Source of the DNA: Bacteroidales bacterium | GTDB taxonomy: Bacteria > Bacteroidota > Bacteroidia > Bacteroidales > P3 | Length of the DNA: 64,000 bases | Reading direction: 5' to 3' | NCBI GenBank assembly: GCA_017480185.1 | Contig: JAFVBC010000025.1 | Location: 43,523 to 107,522 of the forward strand | Part shown: positions 1 through 7,730 of the stretch, one piece after another | How the letters are laid out: every line of letters starts with the position of its first letter | How positions within the stretch are numbered: the stretch's first letter is position 1 | Program-made: the position numbers and the translations under genes | Notes under the pieces: generated by a model | Seen by the model: only the letters and a program-made list of their open reading frames with translations | Databases searched by the model: none | What the model was told of the DNA's origin: nothing

Positions 1-620
1 AAGAGCCTGCCATCAATGAAACGCTCATCGGCAATGGCAAATCCTGCTCGACAAATGCGCCCCAGTATCTCTACTCGACTCATGCTGCGGTTTTTTCCGC
101 CTGTTAACTTGAAGTATAAACCTTTTGTCAACCACAATTTTGGCATCATGCGGTGAACTGCATAGTGTGATGCTGCAGCCACCCAACGCACCCCCACGGG
201 GTAACGCTGCATAATGAGGGTCTTTTTTAGACCATCGGTAACGGCGTTGACGCACAAATATTGCCCCACGCCCATCATGCTGTTGGCTGTACAAAGCATG
301 TCGTTGAGGTGGACTATCGTGTGCACTGGGCGCAAAAGCATCACCAGTTTGGCGTTGTGGTTGGTCAACCTTGCTTGCAACTCGGTAGCGGTTTTCACCG
401 TGCTGGGCATCACTTCCATACCATCAGTGGAAGCGCCTGTTTGAGAAGCTTTGATAAGCAGTTTTGAGTAGGGGAGATCGTAGAGCGAAAACAACGCTTG
501 CAACACTGTGTCGTCGTCCCTTTTAAGGCCTGCAAGCGAGGCGTGATTTATACCCTTCGTCTCGTTGTATGGCAGCGATAGCAAGTCGCTATCGTTCAAT
601 GGAAACAGCGGTCGTTTCAT
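1..620 (-). CDS. Mirror copy of sugar transferase N-terminal part (partial)
   Basis: This is the left-arm copy of the sugar transferase at 4624-5792. It starts with an ATG at 620 and runs open to the window edge without a stop, so only about 206 codons are seen. The visible part is the soluble N-terminal region and lacks the catalytic motifs, which lie beyond the symmetry limit in the right arm. Its start overlaps the stop of the preceding small ORF by 4 bases, as in the other arm. If the palindrome is an assembly artefact, this gene does not exist as a separate copy. Confidence 0.4.
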   Translation of the reverse strand, partial: MKRPLFPLNDSDLLSLPYNETKGINHASLAGLKRDDDTVLQALFSLYDLPYSKLLIKASQTGASTDGMEVMPSTVKTATELQARLTNHNAKLVMLLRPVHTIVHLNDMLCTANSMMGVGQYLCVNAVTDGLKKTLIMQRYPVGVRWVAAASHYAVHRMMPKLWLTKGLYFKLTGGKNRSMSRVEILGRICRAGFAIADERFIDGRL

Positions 621-826
621 GCAGAGATGGCCACAGTCGTTGATGGATGAGTAGGGGACTTGGCAGCGGCAGCCAATCCGTTTATGTTAACCACCAATCG
701 GCCACACCCCTTTAGTTGATGAATCCGCCCTTTGTCGTTTCCCTCAATGCGCGACATTGCTTGCTGCATGGCGAAACTCACAAGCGTGTAGCGCTGTGTG
801 GCGTTATCGGTTGTGGCGTAGTTCAT
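617..826 (-). CDS. Mirror copy of 69-residue ORF
   Basis: Left-arm copy, identical to the ORF at 4418-4627. It overlaps the OmpA copy upstream and the sugar-transferase copy downstream by 4 bases each. No domain is recognised. Its existence as a second locus depends on whether the palindrome is real. Confidence 0.35.
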   Translation of the reverse strand: MNYATTDNATQRYTLVSFAMQQAMSRIEGNDKGRIHQLKGCGRLVVNINGLAAAAKSPTHPSTTVAISA

Positions 827-2316
827 TGTTTGCCCTTTCGCCGTTCAACCCATCGCTGAACGATGGCCTCGGTTTCTATGGTGCGCTGTATGATGAGCAC
901 CATGCGGTTGTTCTCTTGCGGGGCATAGTCGGTTATGCCACCCACAGGCACCAGCAGCAGTTGGCTGCTACTCACGCCAAACTGAGTGCAGAGCATGTCG
1001 TGTGCGGCACGGCAACGGCGTTCGCTCAACCGCATGTTTTGTCGTGGCGTTCCAGTCAGCGAATCGGCCGCTCCGATGACGAAGTATTCCAACGTGTCGG
1101 CAGCATTGTTTATATCGCGTGCAAAATGCTGAAGCCGTTTCATGGCATTGTAGTCAATGTCGGCTTTGTTGATCTTGAAGTATATGGTCGATGCTGGCAA
1201 GTTCAATCCCTCGTTGGCTTCTATTATGTCTTCAAGTAGGTTGTTGGCCACAGTTTGTAGTGAGGCTACCGAGTCGAGACGTATTTGCAGACTGTCGCGC
1301 TGGCGTTCCAACTGCGAAATGGTTGGTACAAGACTCTCCTGCATACCAGCCAAGTTTTGTAGCGAGTCAATGCGCCGCGACAAATCGTCAATGTGGTTGC
1401 CAAGCACCTTTTCGTTGTTGGGGTTGTAGGCATTAAAACGGTGGTTAACCTTCAAGTTTTCCGATTGCTGGGTGTGATGGTTATAGCGCAACACGTGGTT
1501 GAAAATGGCTATGCGGCATCCCACAGAGACCGATGGCACAAGGTCAAACACGTTCATTGTCGATTTTGCCGTGGTGTAGGGCGACCAGTCAAAGGTCGAT
1601 TTGGTGCCCATAAGCTCAAGTGCTGCGTTGACCGAAAAACGTTCACTGAAGTAGTACTCGGCCATCATGCCCACCGACCCACAGAGTTCAAAGTTGCGTC
1701 GAAAACTTCCAATTGCATATTCTTCAGCATCGCGTGGGTTTTTCTGCTCGCCAAAGAGCATAGCCGCGCCGAAACCCATATTGCTCAACACATGCATTCG
1801 ACGGTGCGACGCATATTCAAAACCGCGTATAAAGTTGGTCCAGTCGAAAGTGACCATGCCCATAACGGCCACAGCGTGTGCGTGGAACGTCTGATAGTCG
1901 GCATAGTAGTCCCACTCTTCCGACACTGGGTTGTAGGTGAGGCGTGTCTCGGCACCAGTGAGGTCTATGAACGGCTGTCGCCCATAGCGCGACTGACCGC
2001 TGACGCTAAACAGGCTGGCGCGCAACGACAGTGCAATGTCGGGCAGCACCCATTTCCCTATCTCGGCGCGCACGTTCCAGTCGCCAATGCCATTCCATCT
2101 TGCTTCGCTCTCGTCTTCGTTTCCAACAAAGGTTTGCAGTCCACCCCCCAATTCAACCCACCAGTTGTCGAATGGCGAGGCAATGATGTATTGCAGTGTG
2201 TCGCGGTCGGTACCCAGAGCGAACCCTTTGAACCACCGTTGTGCAAACACCTGCCCACTCACGCATAGGAGAAAGAGGACTACGAGCATTTTTTTCATGT
2301 TCGCGATGTGGTTCAT
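823..2316 (-). CDS. Mirror copy of OmpA-family outer-membrane protein
   Basis: Left-arm copy, identical in sequence to the 497-residue OmpA-like protein at 2928-4421. It has the same signal peptide, barrel region, coiled coil and C-terminal peptidoglycan-binding domain. Two complete identical OmpA genes head to head around a hairpin would be unusual in a chromosome. I treat this as a probable artefact of the inverted repeat rather than a true paralogue, since real duplicates normally show some divergence. Confidence 0.45.
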   Translation of the reverse strand: MNHIANMKKMLVVLFLLCVSGQVFAQRWFKGFALGTDRDTLQYIIASPFDNWWVELGGGLQTFVGNEDESEARWNGIGDWNVRAEIGKWVLPDIALSLRASLFSVSGQSRYGRQPFIDLTGAETRLTYNPVSEEWDYYADYQTFHAHAVAVMGMVTFDWTNFIRGFEYASHRRMHVLSNMGFGAAMLFGEQKNPRDAEEYAIGSFRRNFELCGSVGMMAEYYFSERFSVNAALELMGTKSTFDWSPYTTAKSTMNVFDLVPSVSVGCRIAIFNHVLRYNHHTQQSENLKVNHRFNAYNPNNEKVLGNHIDDLSRRIDSLQNLAGMQESLVPTISQLERQRDSLQIRLDSVASLQTVANNLLEDIIEANEGLNLPASTIYFKINKADIDYNAMKRLQHFARDINNAADTLEYFVIGAADSLTGTPRQNMRLSERRCRAAHDMLCTQFGVSSSQLLLVPVGGITDYAPQENNRMVLIIQRTIETEAIVQRWVERRKGKQ

Positions 2317-2390
2317 GTTGTTTCCAGATGATTGATTATTAACTTTTTGGGCTTGTTTGAGGTCTATTGCCAGACCTCCAAACAAGCGCG

Positions 2391-2398
2391 CAAAGATA
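2391..2398 (-). promoter_or_regulatory. Mirror copy of -7 promoter box TATCTTTG
   Basis: Exact reverse-complement image of the box at 2846-2853, on the left arm of the palindrome, in front of the mirrored OmpA gene. Confidence 0.4.
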
Positions 2399-2564
2399 CT
2401 ACATTTTTATTAAGAGAATATTATTTTTAATTCTATTTTGTGTAACTTGTTGATATATAGGCTTGTAGGGGGGGGCTAAATTTTGCGAAAAATGCGTGGG
2501 GTAAGCAATTTTTTGCCGCTCTAATGCCATTTTTGCATGTTCTTTTCTACGGGTCATGGCTCTA

Positions 2565-2679
2565 ACATGTAGGGATTAACTAAGGCCGTTCTTCAGTTGT
2601 TCTTCAGTCGTTCTTCAGTCAATGACTGAAGAACGACTGAAGAACAACTTAAGAACGGCCTTAGTTAATCCCTACATGT
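2565..2679. repeat. Long hairpin element with GTTCTTCAGT-type units
   Basis: Each arm carries three tandem copies of a roughly 10-11 base unit (GTTCTTCAGT with variants) next to TAAGGCCGTTCTTCAG and an outer TAGGGATTAA segment. The centre is GTCA-A-TGAC at 2618-2626. The arms pair over their whole length except C2594 against T2650. A clearly related but non-identical hairpin lies at 48677-48789, so this is a dispersed intergenic family in this genome. The natural stem cannot be delimited here because the flanks are also mirrored. Confidence 0.85.
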
Positions 2680-2845
2680 TAGAGCCATGACCCGTAGAAA
2701 AGAACATGCAAAAATGGCATTAGAGCGGCAAAAAATTGCTTACCCCACGCATTTTTCGCAAAATTTAGCCCCCCCCTACAAGCCTATATATCAACAAGTT
2801 ACACAAAATAGAATTAAAAATAATATTCTCTTAATAAAAATGTAG

Positions 2846-2853
2846 TATCTTTG
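2846..2853 (+). promoter_or_regulatory. -7 promoter box TATCTTTG for the OmpA/glycan operon
   Basis: An exact match to the Bacteroidota -7 consensus TAnnTTTG, 74 bases before the chosen ATG of the OmpA gene. No clear -33 TTG was assigned. It is the only perfect box seen before the long plus-strand run, so it may drive at least the first genes of the glycan locus. Confidence 0.6.
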
Positions 2854-2927
2854 CGCGCTTGTTTGGAGGTCTGGCAATAGACCTCAAACAAGCCCAAAAA
2901 GTTAATAATCAATCATCTGGAAACAAC

Positions 2928-4421
2928 ATGAACCACATCGCGAACATGAAAAAAATGCTCGTAGTCCTCTTTCTCCTATGCGTGAGTGGGCAGGTGTTTG
3001 CACAACGGTGGTTCAAAGGGTTCGCTCTGGGTACCGACCGCGACACACTGCAATACATCATTGCCTCGCCATTCGACAACTGGTGGGTTGAATTGGGGGG
3101 TGGACTGCAAACCTTTGTTGGAAACGAAGACGAGAGCGAAGCAAGATGGAATGGCATTGGCGACTGGAACGTGCGCGCCGAGATAGGGAAATGGGTGCTG
3201 CCCGACATTGCACTGTCGTTGCGCGCCAGCCTGTTTAGCGTCAGCGGTCAGTCGCGCTATGGGCGACAGCCGTTCATAGACCTCACTGGTGCCGAGACAC
3301 GCCTCACCTACAACCCAGTGTCGGAAGAGTGGGACTACTATGCCGACTATCAGACGTTCCACGCACACGCTGTGGCCGTTATGGGCATGGTCACTTTCGA
3401 CTGGACCAACTTTATACGCGGTTTTGAATATGCGTCGCACCGTCGAATGCATGTGTTGAGCAATATGGGTTTCGGCGCGGCTATGCTCTTTGGCGAGCAG
3501 AAAAACCCACGCGATGCTGAAGAATATGCAATTGGAAGTTTTCGACGCAACTTTGAACTCTGTGGGTCGGTGGGCATGATGGCCGAGTACTACTTCAGTG
3601 AACGTTTTTCGGTCAACGCAGCACTTGAGCTTATGGGCACCAAATCGACCTTTGACTGGTCGCCCTACACCACGGCAAAATCGACAATGAACGTGTTTGA
3701 CCTTGTGCCATCGGTCTCTGTGGGATGCCGCATAGCCATTTTCAACCACGTGTTGCGCTATAACCATCACACCCAGCAATCGGAAAACTTGAAGGTTAAC
3801 CACCGTTTTAATGCCTACAACCCCAACAACGAAAAGGTGCTTGGCAACCACATTGACGATTTGTCGCGGCGCATTGACTCGCTACAAAACTTGGCTGGTA
3901 TGCAGGAGAGTCTTGTACCAACCATTTCGCAGTTGGAACGCCAGCGCGACAGTCTGCAAATACGTCTCGACTCGGTAGCCTCACTACAAACTGTGGCCAA
4001 CAACCTACTTGAAGACATAATAGAAGCCAACGAGGGATTGAACTTGCCAGCATCGACCATATACTTCAAGATCAACAAAGCCGACATTGACTACAATGCC
4101 ATGAAACGGCTTCAGCATTTTGCACGCGATATAAACAATGCTGCCGACACGTTGGAATACTTCGTCATCGGAGCGGCCGATTCGCTGACTGGAACGCCAC
4201 GACAAAACATGCGGTTGAGCGAACGCCGTTGCCGTGCCGCACACGACATGCTCTGCACTCAGTTTGGCGTGAGTAGCAGCCAACTGCTGCTGGTGCCTGT
4301 GGGTGGCATAACCGACTATGCCCCGCAAGAGAACAACCGCATGGTGCTCATCATACAGCGCACCATAGAAACCGAGGCCATCGTTCAGCGATGGGTTGAA
4401 CGGCGAAAGGGCAAACAATGA
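2928..4421 (+). CDS. OmpA-family outer-membrane protein
   Basis: About 497 residues. An N-terminal signal peptide (MKKMLVVLFLLCVSG...FA followed by QRW) implies export. The middle looks like an outer-membrane beta-barrel. A coiled-coil stretch follows (repeated Leu/Asp/Ser heptads around DDLSRRIDSLQN and QRDSLQIRLDS). The C-terminus is an OmpA-like peptidoglycan-binding domain with the ordered motifs STIYFKINKADID, GAADSLTGTP and NMRLSERRCRAAHDML. I chose ATG 2928; ATG 2946 directly before the signal peptide is equally plausible, and an ATG at 2859 would put the signal sequence too far inside. It heads the glycan locus and overlaps the next ORF by 4 bases (ATGA). It probably tethers the outer membrane to peptidoglycan. 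Confidence 0.9.
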   Translation: MNHIANMKKMLVVLFLLCVSGQVFAQRWFKGFALGTDRDTLQYIIASPFDNWWVELGGGLQTFVGNEDESEARWNGIGDWNVRAEIGKWVLPDIALSLRASLFSVSGQSRYGRQPFIDLTGAETRLTYNPVSEEWDYYADYQTFHAHAVAVMGMVTFDWTNFIRGFEYASHRRMHVLSNMGFGAAMLFGEQKNPRDAEEYAIGSFRRNFELCGSVGMMAEYYFSERFSVNAALELMGTKSTFDWSPYTTAKSTMNVFDLVPSVSVGCRIAIFNHVLRYNHHTQQSENLKVNHRFNAYNPNNEKVLGNHIDDLSRRIDSLQNLAGMQESLVPTISQLERQRDSLQIRLDSVASLQTVANNLLEDIIEANEGLNLPASTIYFKINKADIDYNAMKRLQHFARDINNAADTLEYFVIGAADSLTGTPRQNMRLSERRCRAAHDMLCTQFGVSSSQLLLVPVGGITDYAPQENNRMVLIIQRTIETEAIVQRWVERRKGKQ

Positions 4422-4627
4422 ACTACGCCACAACCGATAACGCCACACAGCGCTACACGCTTGTGAGTTTCGCCATGCAGCAAGCAATGTCGCGCATTGA
4501 GGGAAACGACAAAGGGCGGATTCATCAACTAAAGGGGTGTGGCCGATTGGTGGTTAACATAAACGGATTGGCTGCCGCTGCCAAGTCCCCTACTCATCCA
4601 TCAACGACTGTGGCCATCTCTGCATGA
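4418..4627 (+). CDS. Small protein of unknown function between ompA and sugar transferase
   Basis: 69 residues. It starts in the ATGA that ends the OmpA gene and stops in the ATGA that starts the sugar transferase, so it fits translational coupling on both sides. No signal peptide, membrane span or known motif is recognised. It has basic and Gln/Met-rich residues in the first half, a short hydrophobic patch (RLVVNINGLAAAA) and a Ser/Thr/Pro-rich tail. The tight double overlap is the main reason to believe it is real. Function unknown. Confidence 0.55.
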   Translation: MNYATTDNATQRYTLVSFAMQQAMSRIEGNDKGRIHQLKGCGRLVVNINGLAAAAKSPTHPSTTVAISA

Positions 4628-5792
4628 AACGACCGCTGTTTCCATTGAACGATAGCGACTTGCTATCGCTGCCATACAACGAGACGAAGGGTATAAATCA
4701 CGCCTCGCTTGCAGGCCTTAAAAGGGACGACGACACAGTGTTGCAAGCGTTGTTTTCGCTCTACGATCTCCCCTACTCAAAACTGCTTATCAAAGCTTCT
4801 CAAACAGGCGCTTCCACTGATGGTATGGAAGTGATGCCCAGCACGGTGAAAACCGCTACCGAGTTGCAAGCAAGGTTGACCAACCACAACGCCAAACTGG
4901 TGATGCTTTTGCGCCCAGTGCACACGATAGTCCACCTCAACGACATGCTTTGTACAGCCAACAGCATGATGGGCGTGGGGCAATATTTGTGCGTCAACGC
5001 CGTTACCGATGGTCTAAAAAAGACCCTCATTATGCAGCGTTACCCCGTGGGGGTGCGTTGGGTGGCTGCAGCATCACACTATGCAGTTCACCGCATGATG
5101 CCAAAATTGTGGTTGACAAAAGGTTTATACTTCAAGTTAACAGGCGGAAAAAACCGCAGCATGAGTCGAGTAGAGATACTGGGGCGCATTTGTCGAGCAG
5201 GATTTGCCATTGCCGATGAGCGTTTCATTGATGGCAGGCTCTTTGTAACGGCGTGCAAAGTGCAGGCACCACTCACCGACCACACGCCAAGTGGCTCGCC
5301 AATCATAGTCCTAAACCGAGTGGGACGCAACGGCAAGGAGATTAAGGTGTACAAGTTTCGCACCATGTTCACCTCTCTGAATACCTGCAAGACTATGTTT
5401 ACCAATACCAGAGCCTGCAAAATGGCGGTAAATTCAAGGCCGACTATCGGGTGAACGTGTGGGGACGATTGCTGCGCCCACTGTGGCTCGACGAGCTGCC
5501 AATGCTGTGGAATTGGGTGAAAGGCGACTTGAAGTTGGTTGGGGTGCGTCCGCTGAGCCGTCAATATTTCAACCTTTACAGCCCCGAAATGCAGGCACTG
5601 CGCACAAAAAGTAAGCCTGGGCTGATGCCACCATTCTATTACGAGCGCACCACTCCTAACACCATTGACGAGATACAAGCATCGGAGCGTAGATATATAG
5701 AAGCCTACACCAACGCCCCATTCCGAACCGATTGGCGCTACTTTTGGGGCATTGTGGGCAACATACTCTTCCGTCACAAAACCTCACAGTAA
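4624..5792 (+). pseudogene. WcaJ-type initiating sugar transferase, frameshifted
   Basis: Two adjacent frames together encode one bacterial sugar transferase (polyprenyl-phosphate phosphoglycosyl transferase), the enzyme class that starts glycan synthesis on the lipid carrier at the inner membrane. The first frame (4624-5454) has a soluble-looking N-terminal region and reaches the motif VYKFRTM. The second frame (5451-5792 and upstream) continues with SEYLQDYV, then LDELPMLWNWVKGDLKLVGVRPL and GLMPPFYYER. The frames join if one base is restored after 5374: the joint would read TM-FTY-SEYLQD, as in the family. So a single-base deletion at about 5374/5375 disrupts the gene. It could be a real mutation or a sequence error. 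No N-terminal membrane span is obvious, unlike classical WcaJ. Confidence 0.85.
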
Positions 5793-5833
5793 AAGAAAAC
5801 GCGCTGGTGAAACGCCACGACAAAACAGAAAAG

Positions 5834-6679
5834 ATGCAAAAAACCACGGTGATACGCCCCAAAGAGAGTATATTGTCGGTGGACTGGGGCGAGTTGTGGC
5901 GTTATCGCGACCTTTGCAGCCTGCTCATAAAGCGCAATATCACCACCCAATATAAGCAAACCATTCTTGGGCCACTGTGGTATCTGGTTCAACCATTGCT
6001 CACCACCGTGATGTATATGGTGGTGTTTGGCAACATTGCCCGTATACCAACAGATGGACTTCCGCAGCCTCTTTTCTACCTTTCGGGCATCTGTTTGTGG
6101 CAGTATTTTTCCGATTGTCTGACACAGACCTCGTCAACATTCGTCGACAATGCCGCGCTGTTTGGGAAAGTCTATTTCCCACGTTTGGTTATGCCCATTG
6201 CCAAGGTAATAAGCAACCTGCTACGTTTTTCCATTCAACTGGGGTTATTCCTAATAGTCTACGCCATATATCAAATATTCATAATGCCAGGGCAAATACA
6301 CACCAACATCTACGCTTTGCTGCTACCCGTGTTGGTGCTTCTGCTTGCTCTGCTCGCTCTGGGCTTTGGAATATTGTTTACAAGCATCACCACCAAGTAT
6401 AGAGATCTGCAACTATTGCTCGGCTTTGCCGTAAGCTTGTGGATGTATGCCACCCCTGTAATCTACCCTTTAAGCACAGTAACCAACAACACGTTGCGCA
6501 TGCTGATGCAGTTAAATCCCCTTACCAGCATCGTTGAGGCCTTCAAATATGGCATGCTCGGTGCAGGAAGCTTCAGCTGGGGAATGATTGCCTACAGCGC
6601 ATGCTTTGCCATAGTGGTACTTGCCATAGGCATAGTGGTGTTCAACCGCGTACAACGCTCTTTTCAAGACACAGTATGA
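5834..6679 (+). CDS. wzm: ABC-2 type polysaccharide export permease
   Basis: 281 residues with about six hydrophobic spans, the pattern of the Wzm/TagG/KpsM permease family. With the ATPase Wzt it moves a completed lipid-linked glycan across the inner membrane. The family-typical N-terminal cytoplasmic segment before the first span (ELWRYRDLCSLLIKRNITTQYKQTILGPLWYLVQP) is present, in line with this assignment. I chose ATG 5834; longer reading from 5732 would overlap the sugar transferase. The stop overlaps the next ATG by 4 bases. The ATPase partner lies one gene downstream, with a nucleotidyltransferase-like gene between them. Confidence 0.9.
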   Translation: MQKTTVIRPKESILSVDWGELWRYRDLCSLLIKRNITTQYKQTILGPLWYLVQPLLTTVMYMVVFGNIARIPTDGLPQPLFYLSGICLWQYFSDCLTQTSSTFVDNAALFGKVYFPRLVMPIAKVISNLLRFSIQLGLFLIVYAIYQIFIMPGQIHTNIYALLLPVLVLLLALLALGFGILFTSITTKYRDLQLLLGFAVSLWMYATPVIYPLSTVTNNTLRMLMQLNPLTSIVEAFKYGMLGAGSFSWGMIAYSACFAIVVLAIGIVVFNRVQRSFQDTV

Positions 6680-7719
6680 GCACCGCGGAAGATGCCATAT
6701 ATGCCTTGCTTCGCGCTGCTGCCACGCAACAGATACCCAATATGGAGGCGTTGCAGACACTTGATACCGCAGCCTGGCAGCAGTTGATGACCCTATTTCA
6801 ACGCAACCACCTAATTGTTTTATCGGCCTCGGCCGTGGAAAAAATGCCTCGCGAGAAGCGCCCACCACGCACGGTTTATTTGCCTTGGATGGCAGAACGG
6901 CAGATGGCCGTGGAGTGGAGCTTACACCAACGCAAGGTGGAGCAAGAGCTTTTGTCGGTGTTTGCAGACAATAACATTGAGTGCTACACACTTAAAGGGT
7001 CAGCCACGGCATCACACTATCCCGTTAAAAATCAACGAGAGTATGCTGATATTGACCTCTTCATACCCCACAACCACGCTGTCGCCGACCAAATTATAGA
7101 ACAGAAATATGGTGTTGACATTAGTCATGGTAGCGCCCACCACACAAAATATGACATTCATGGCATAACCATAGAAAGCCATTACAGGTTGTTTGACCCC
7201 TATCTGCCACCCTCTAACAAAGAACTTGAACCGCTGCTAACCAGGCTTATAGCCTCCGCCACCTTTGAGGCGTTGCACCTGCTGAGACACGCAGCAATAC
7301 ACTTTGTATCGGGTAGAATAACATTGAGAGAGGTGTGCGACTGGGCTTTCTTACTAAATCATCGGGGCGATGATATTGATTGGGCTCTGGTATCTGACAT
7401 TGTGTCGAAATTCAAAATGCACCAGTTTGCTTCGGCCTTGACCACAATGGCTAACCGAATTATTGAAACAAACTGTCCGCTTTCTACCCCTATATCAAAT
7501 AAGCTACAAAACAGGTTTGAACATGATGTGTTGTACGGGCAGGGTGCTGCCGACGAACACGACAAGGAGAATGCGCGCAGGGCTCTTTGGAAATTAAGAA
7601 GATATGCAATAAATAGGTGGAAGCATCGTTTCACTTTGTCTGATAGTAGCATGAAAATGTTCACTTCACGATTATTTCACCTTATAAGACACCCCCAAAA
7701 GTTGTTGCATAAAATGTAA
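6676..7719 (+). CDS. Nucleotidyltransferase-family protein (NTP_transf_5-like)
   Basis: 347 residues. The central motif is LKG followed by REYADIDLFIP (around residues 111-132), which matches the uncharacterised nucleotidyltransferase family often found in capsule and exopolysaccharide loci: a Lys-Gly turn and a DxD metal site. The C-terminal half is helical. Start ATG 6676 overlaps the permease stop by 4 bases. Its place between the two ABC exporter genes suggests a role in glycan assembly or modification, but the substrate is unknown. Confidence 0.75.
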   Translation: MSTAEDAIYALLRAAATQQIPNMEALQTLDTAAWQQLMTLFQRNHLIVLSASAVEKMPREKRPPRTVYLPWMAERQMAVEWSLHQRKVEQELLSVFADNNIECYTLKGSATASHYPVKNQREYADIDLFIPHNHAVADQIIEQKYGVDISHGSAHHTKYDIHGITIESHYRLFDPYLPPSNKELEPLLTRLIASATFEALHLLRHAAIHFVSGRITLREVCDWAFLLNHRGDDIDWALVSDIVSKFKMHQFASALTTMANRIIETNCPLSTPISNKLQNRFEHDVLYGQGAADEHDKENARRALWKLRRYAINRWKHRFTLSDSSMKMFTSRLFHLIRHPQKLLHKM

Positions 7720-7730
7720 AAGTACTTACG

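Larger units (their letters stand above)
2317..2927. other. Gene-free region between mirrored OmpA genes
   Basis: This 611-base stretch holds no credible gene. It contains the two mirrored -7 promoter boxes (2391-2398 minus, 2846-2853 plus), two mirrored 8-base G/C runs and the long central hairpin. If the left arm is artefactual, the true upstream neighbour of the OmpA gene is unknown. Confidence 0.8.
1..5243. repeat. 5.2-kb near-perfect inverted repeat (palindrome)
   Basis: Base n is complementary to base 5244-n across the segment. Every open frame in 1-2621 has an identical mirror frame at 2623-5243, and the intergenic parts also match base for base, including an 8-base G/C run near 2468 and 2769. 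The only mismatch found is C2594 against T2650, inside the central hairpin. The left arm runs to base 1, so its outer end is not visible. The right arm leaves the symmetry at about 5244, inside the sugar-transferase gene, and continues into a coherent operon. A fold-back misassembly at a contig end is the simplest explanation; a real inverted duplication is possible. Confidence 0.97.

Noticed and set aside
1393-2268. 291-residue antisense frame across the mirrored OmpA gene (and its image at 2976-3851)
   Set aside because: It lies opposite a strong OmpA coding sequence and has no domain or start signal; a shadow of high-GC third-position bias.
2565-2679. Insertion sequence end
   Set aside because: No transposase frame, no target duplication visible, and the related copy at 48.7 kb is only about 110 bases long.
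1-5243. Hairpin telomere of a linear replicon
   Set aside because: The palindrome could mimic a read-through telomere, but chromosomal genes such as rpoB lie in the same window and the mismatch and repeat family point to an intergenic hairpin. Not supported by other telomere genes.
5088-5777. 229-residue antisense frame over the sugar transferase
   Set aside because: Opposite a recognised enzyme, no family match, low-complexity composition.
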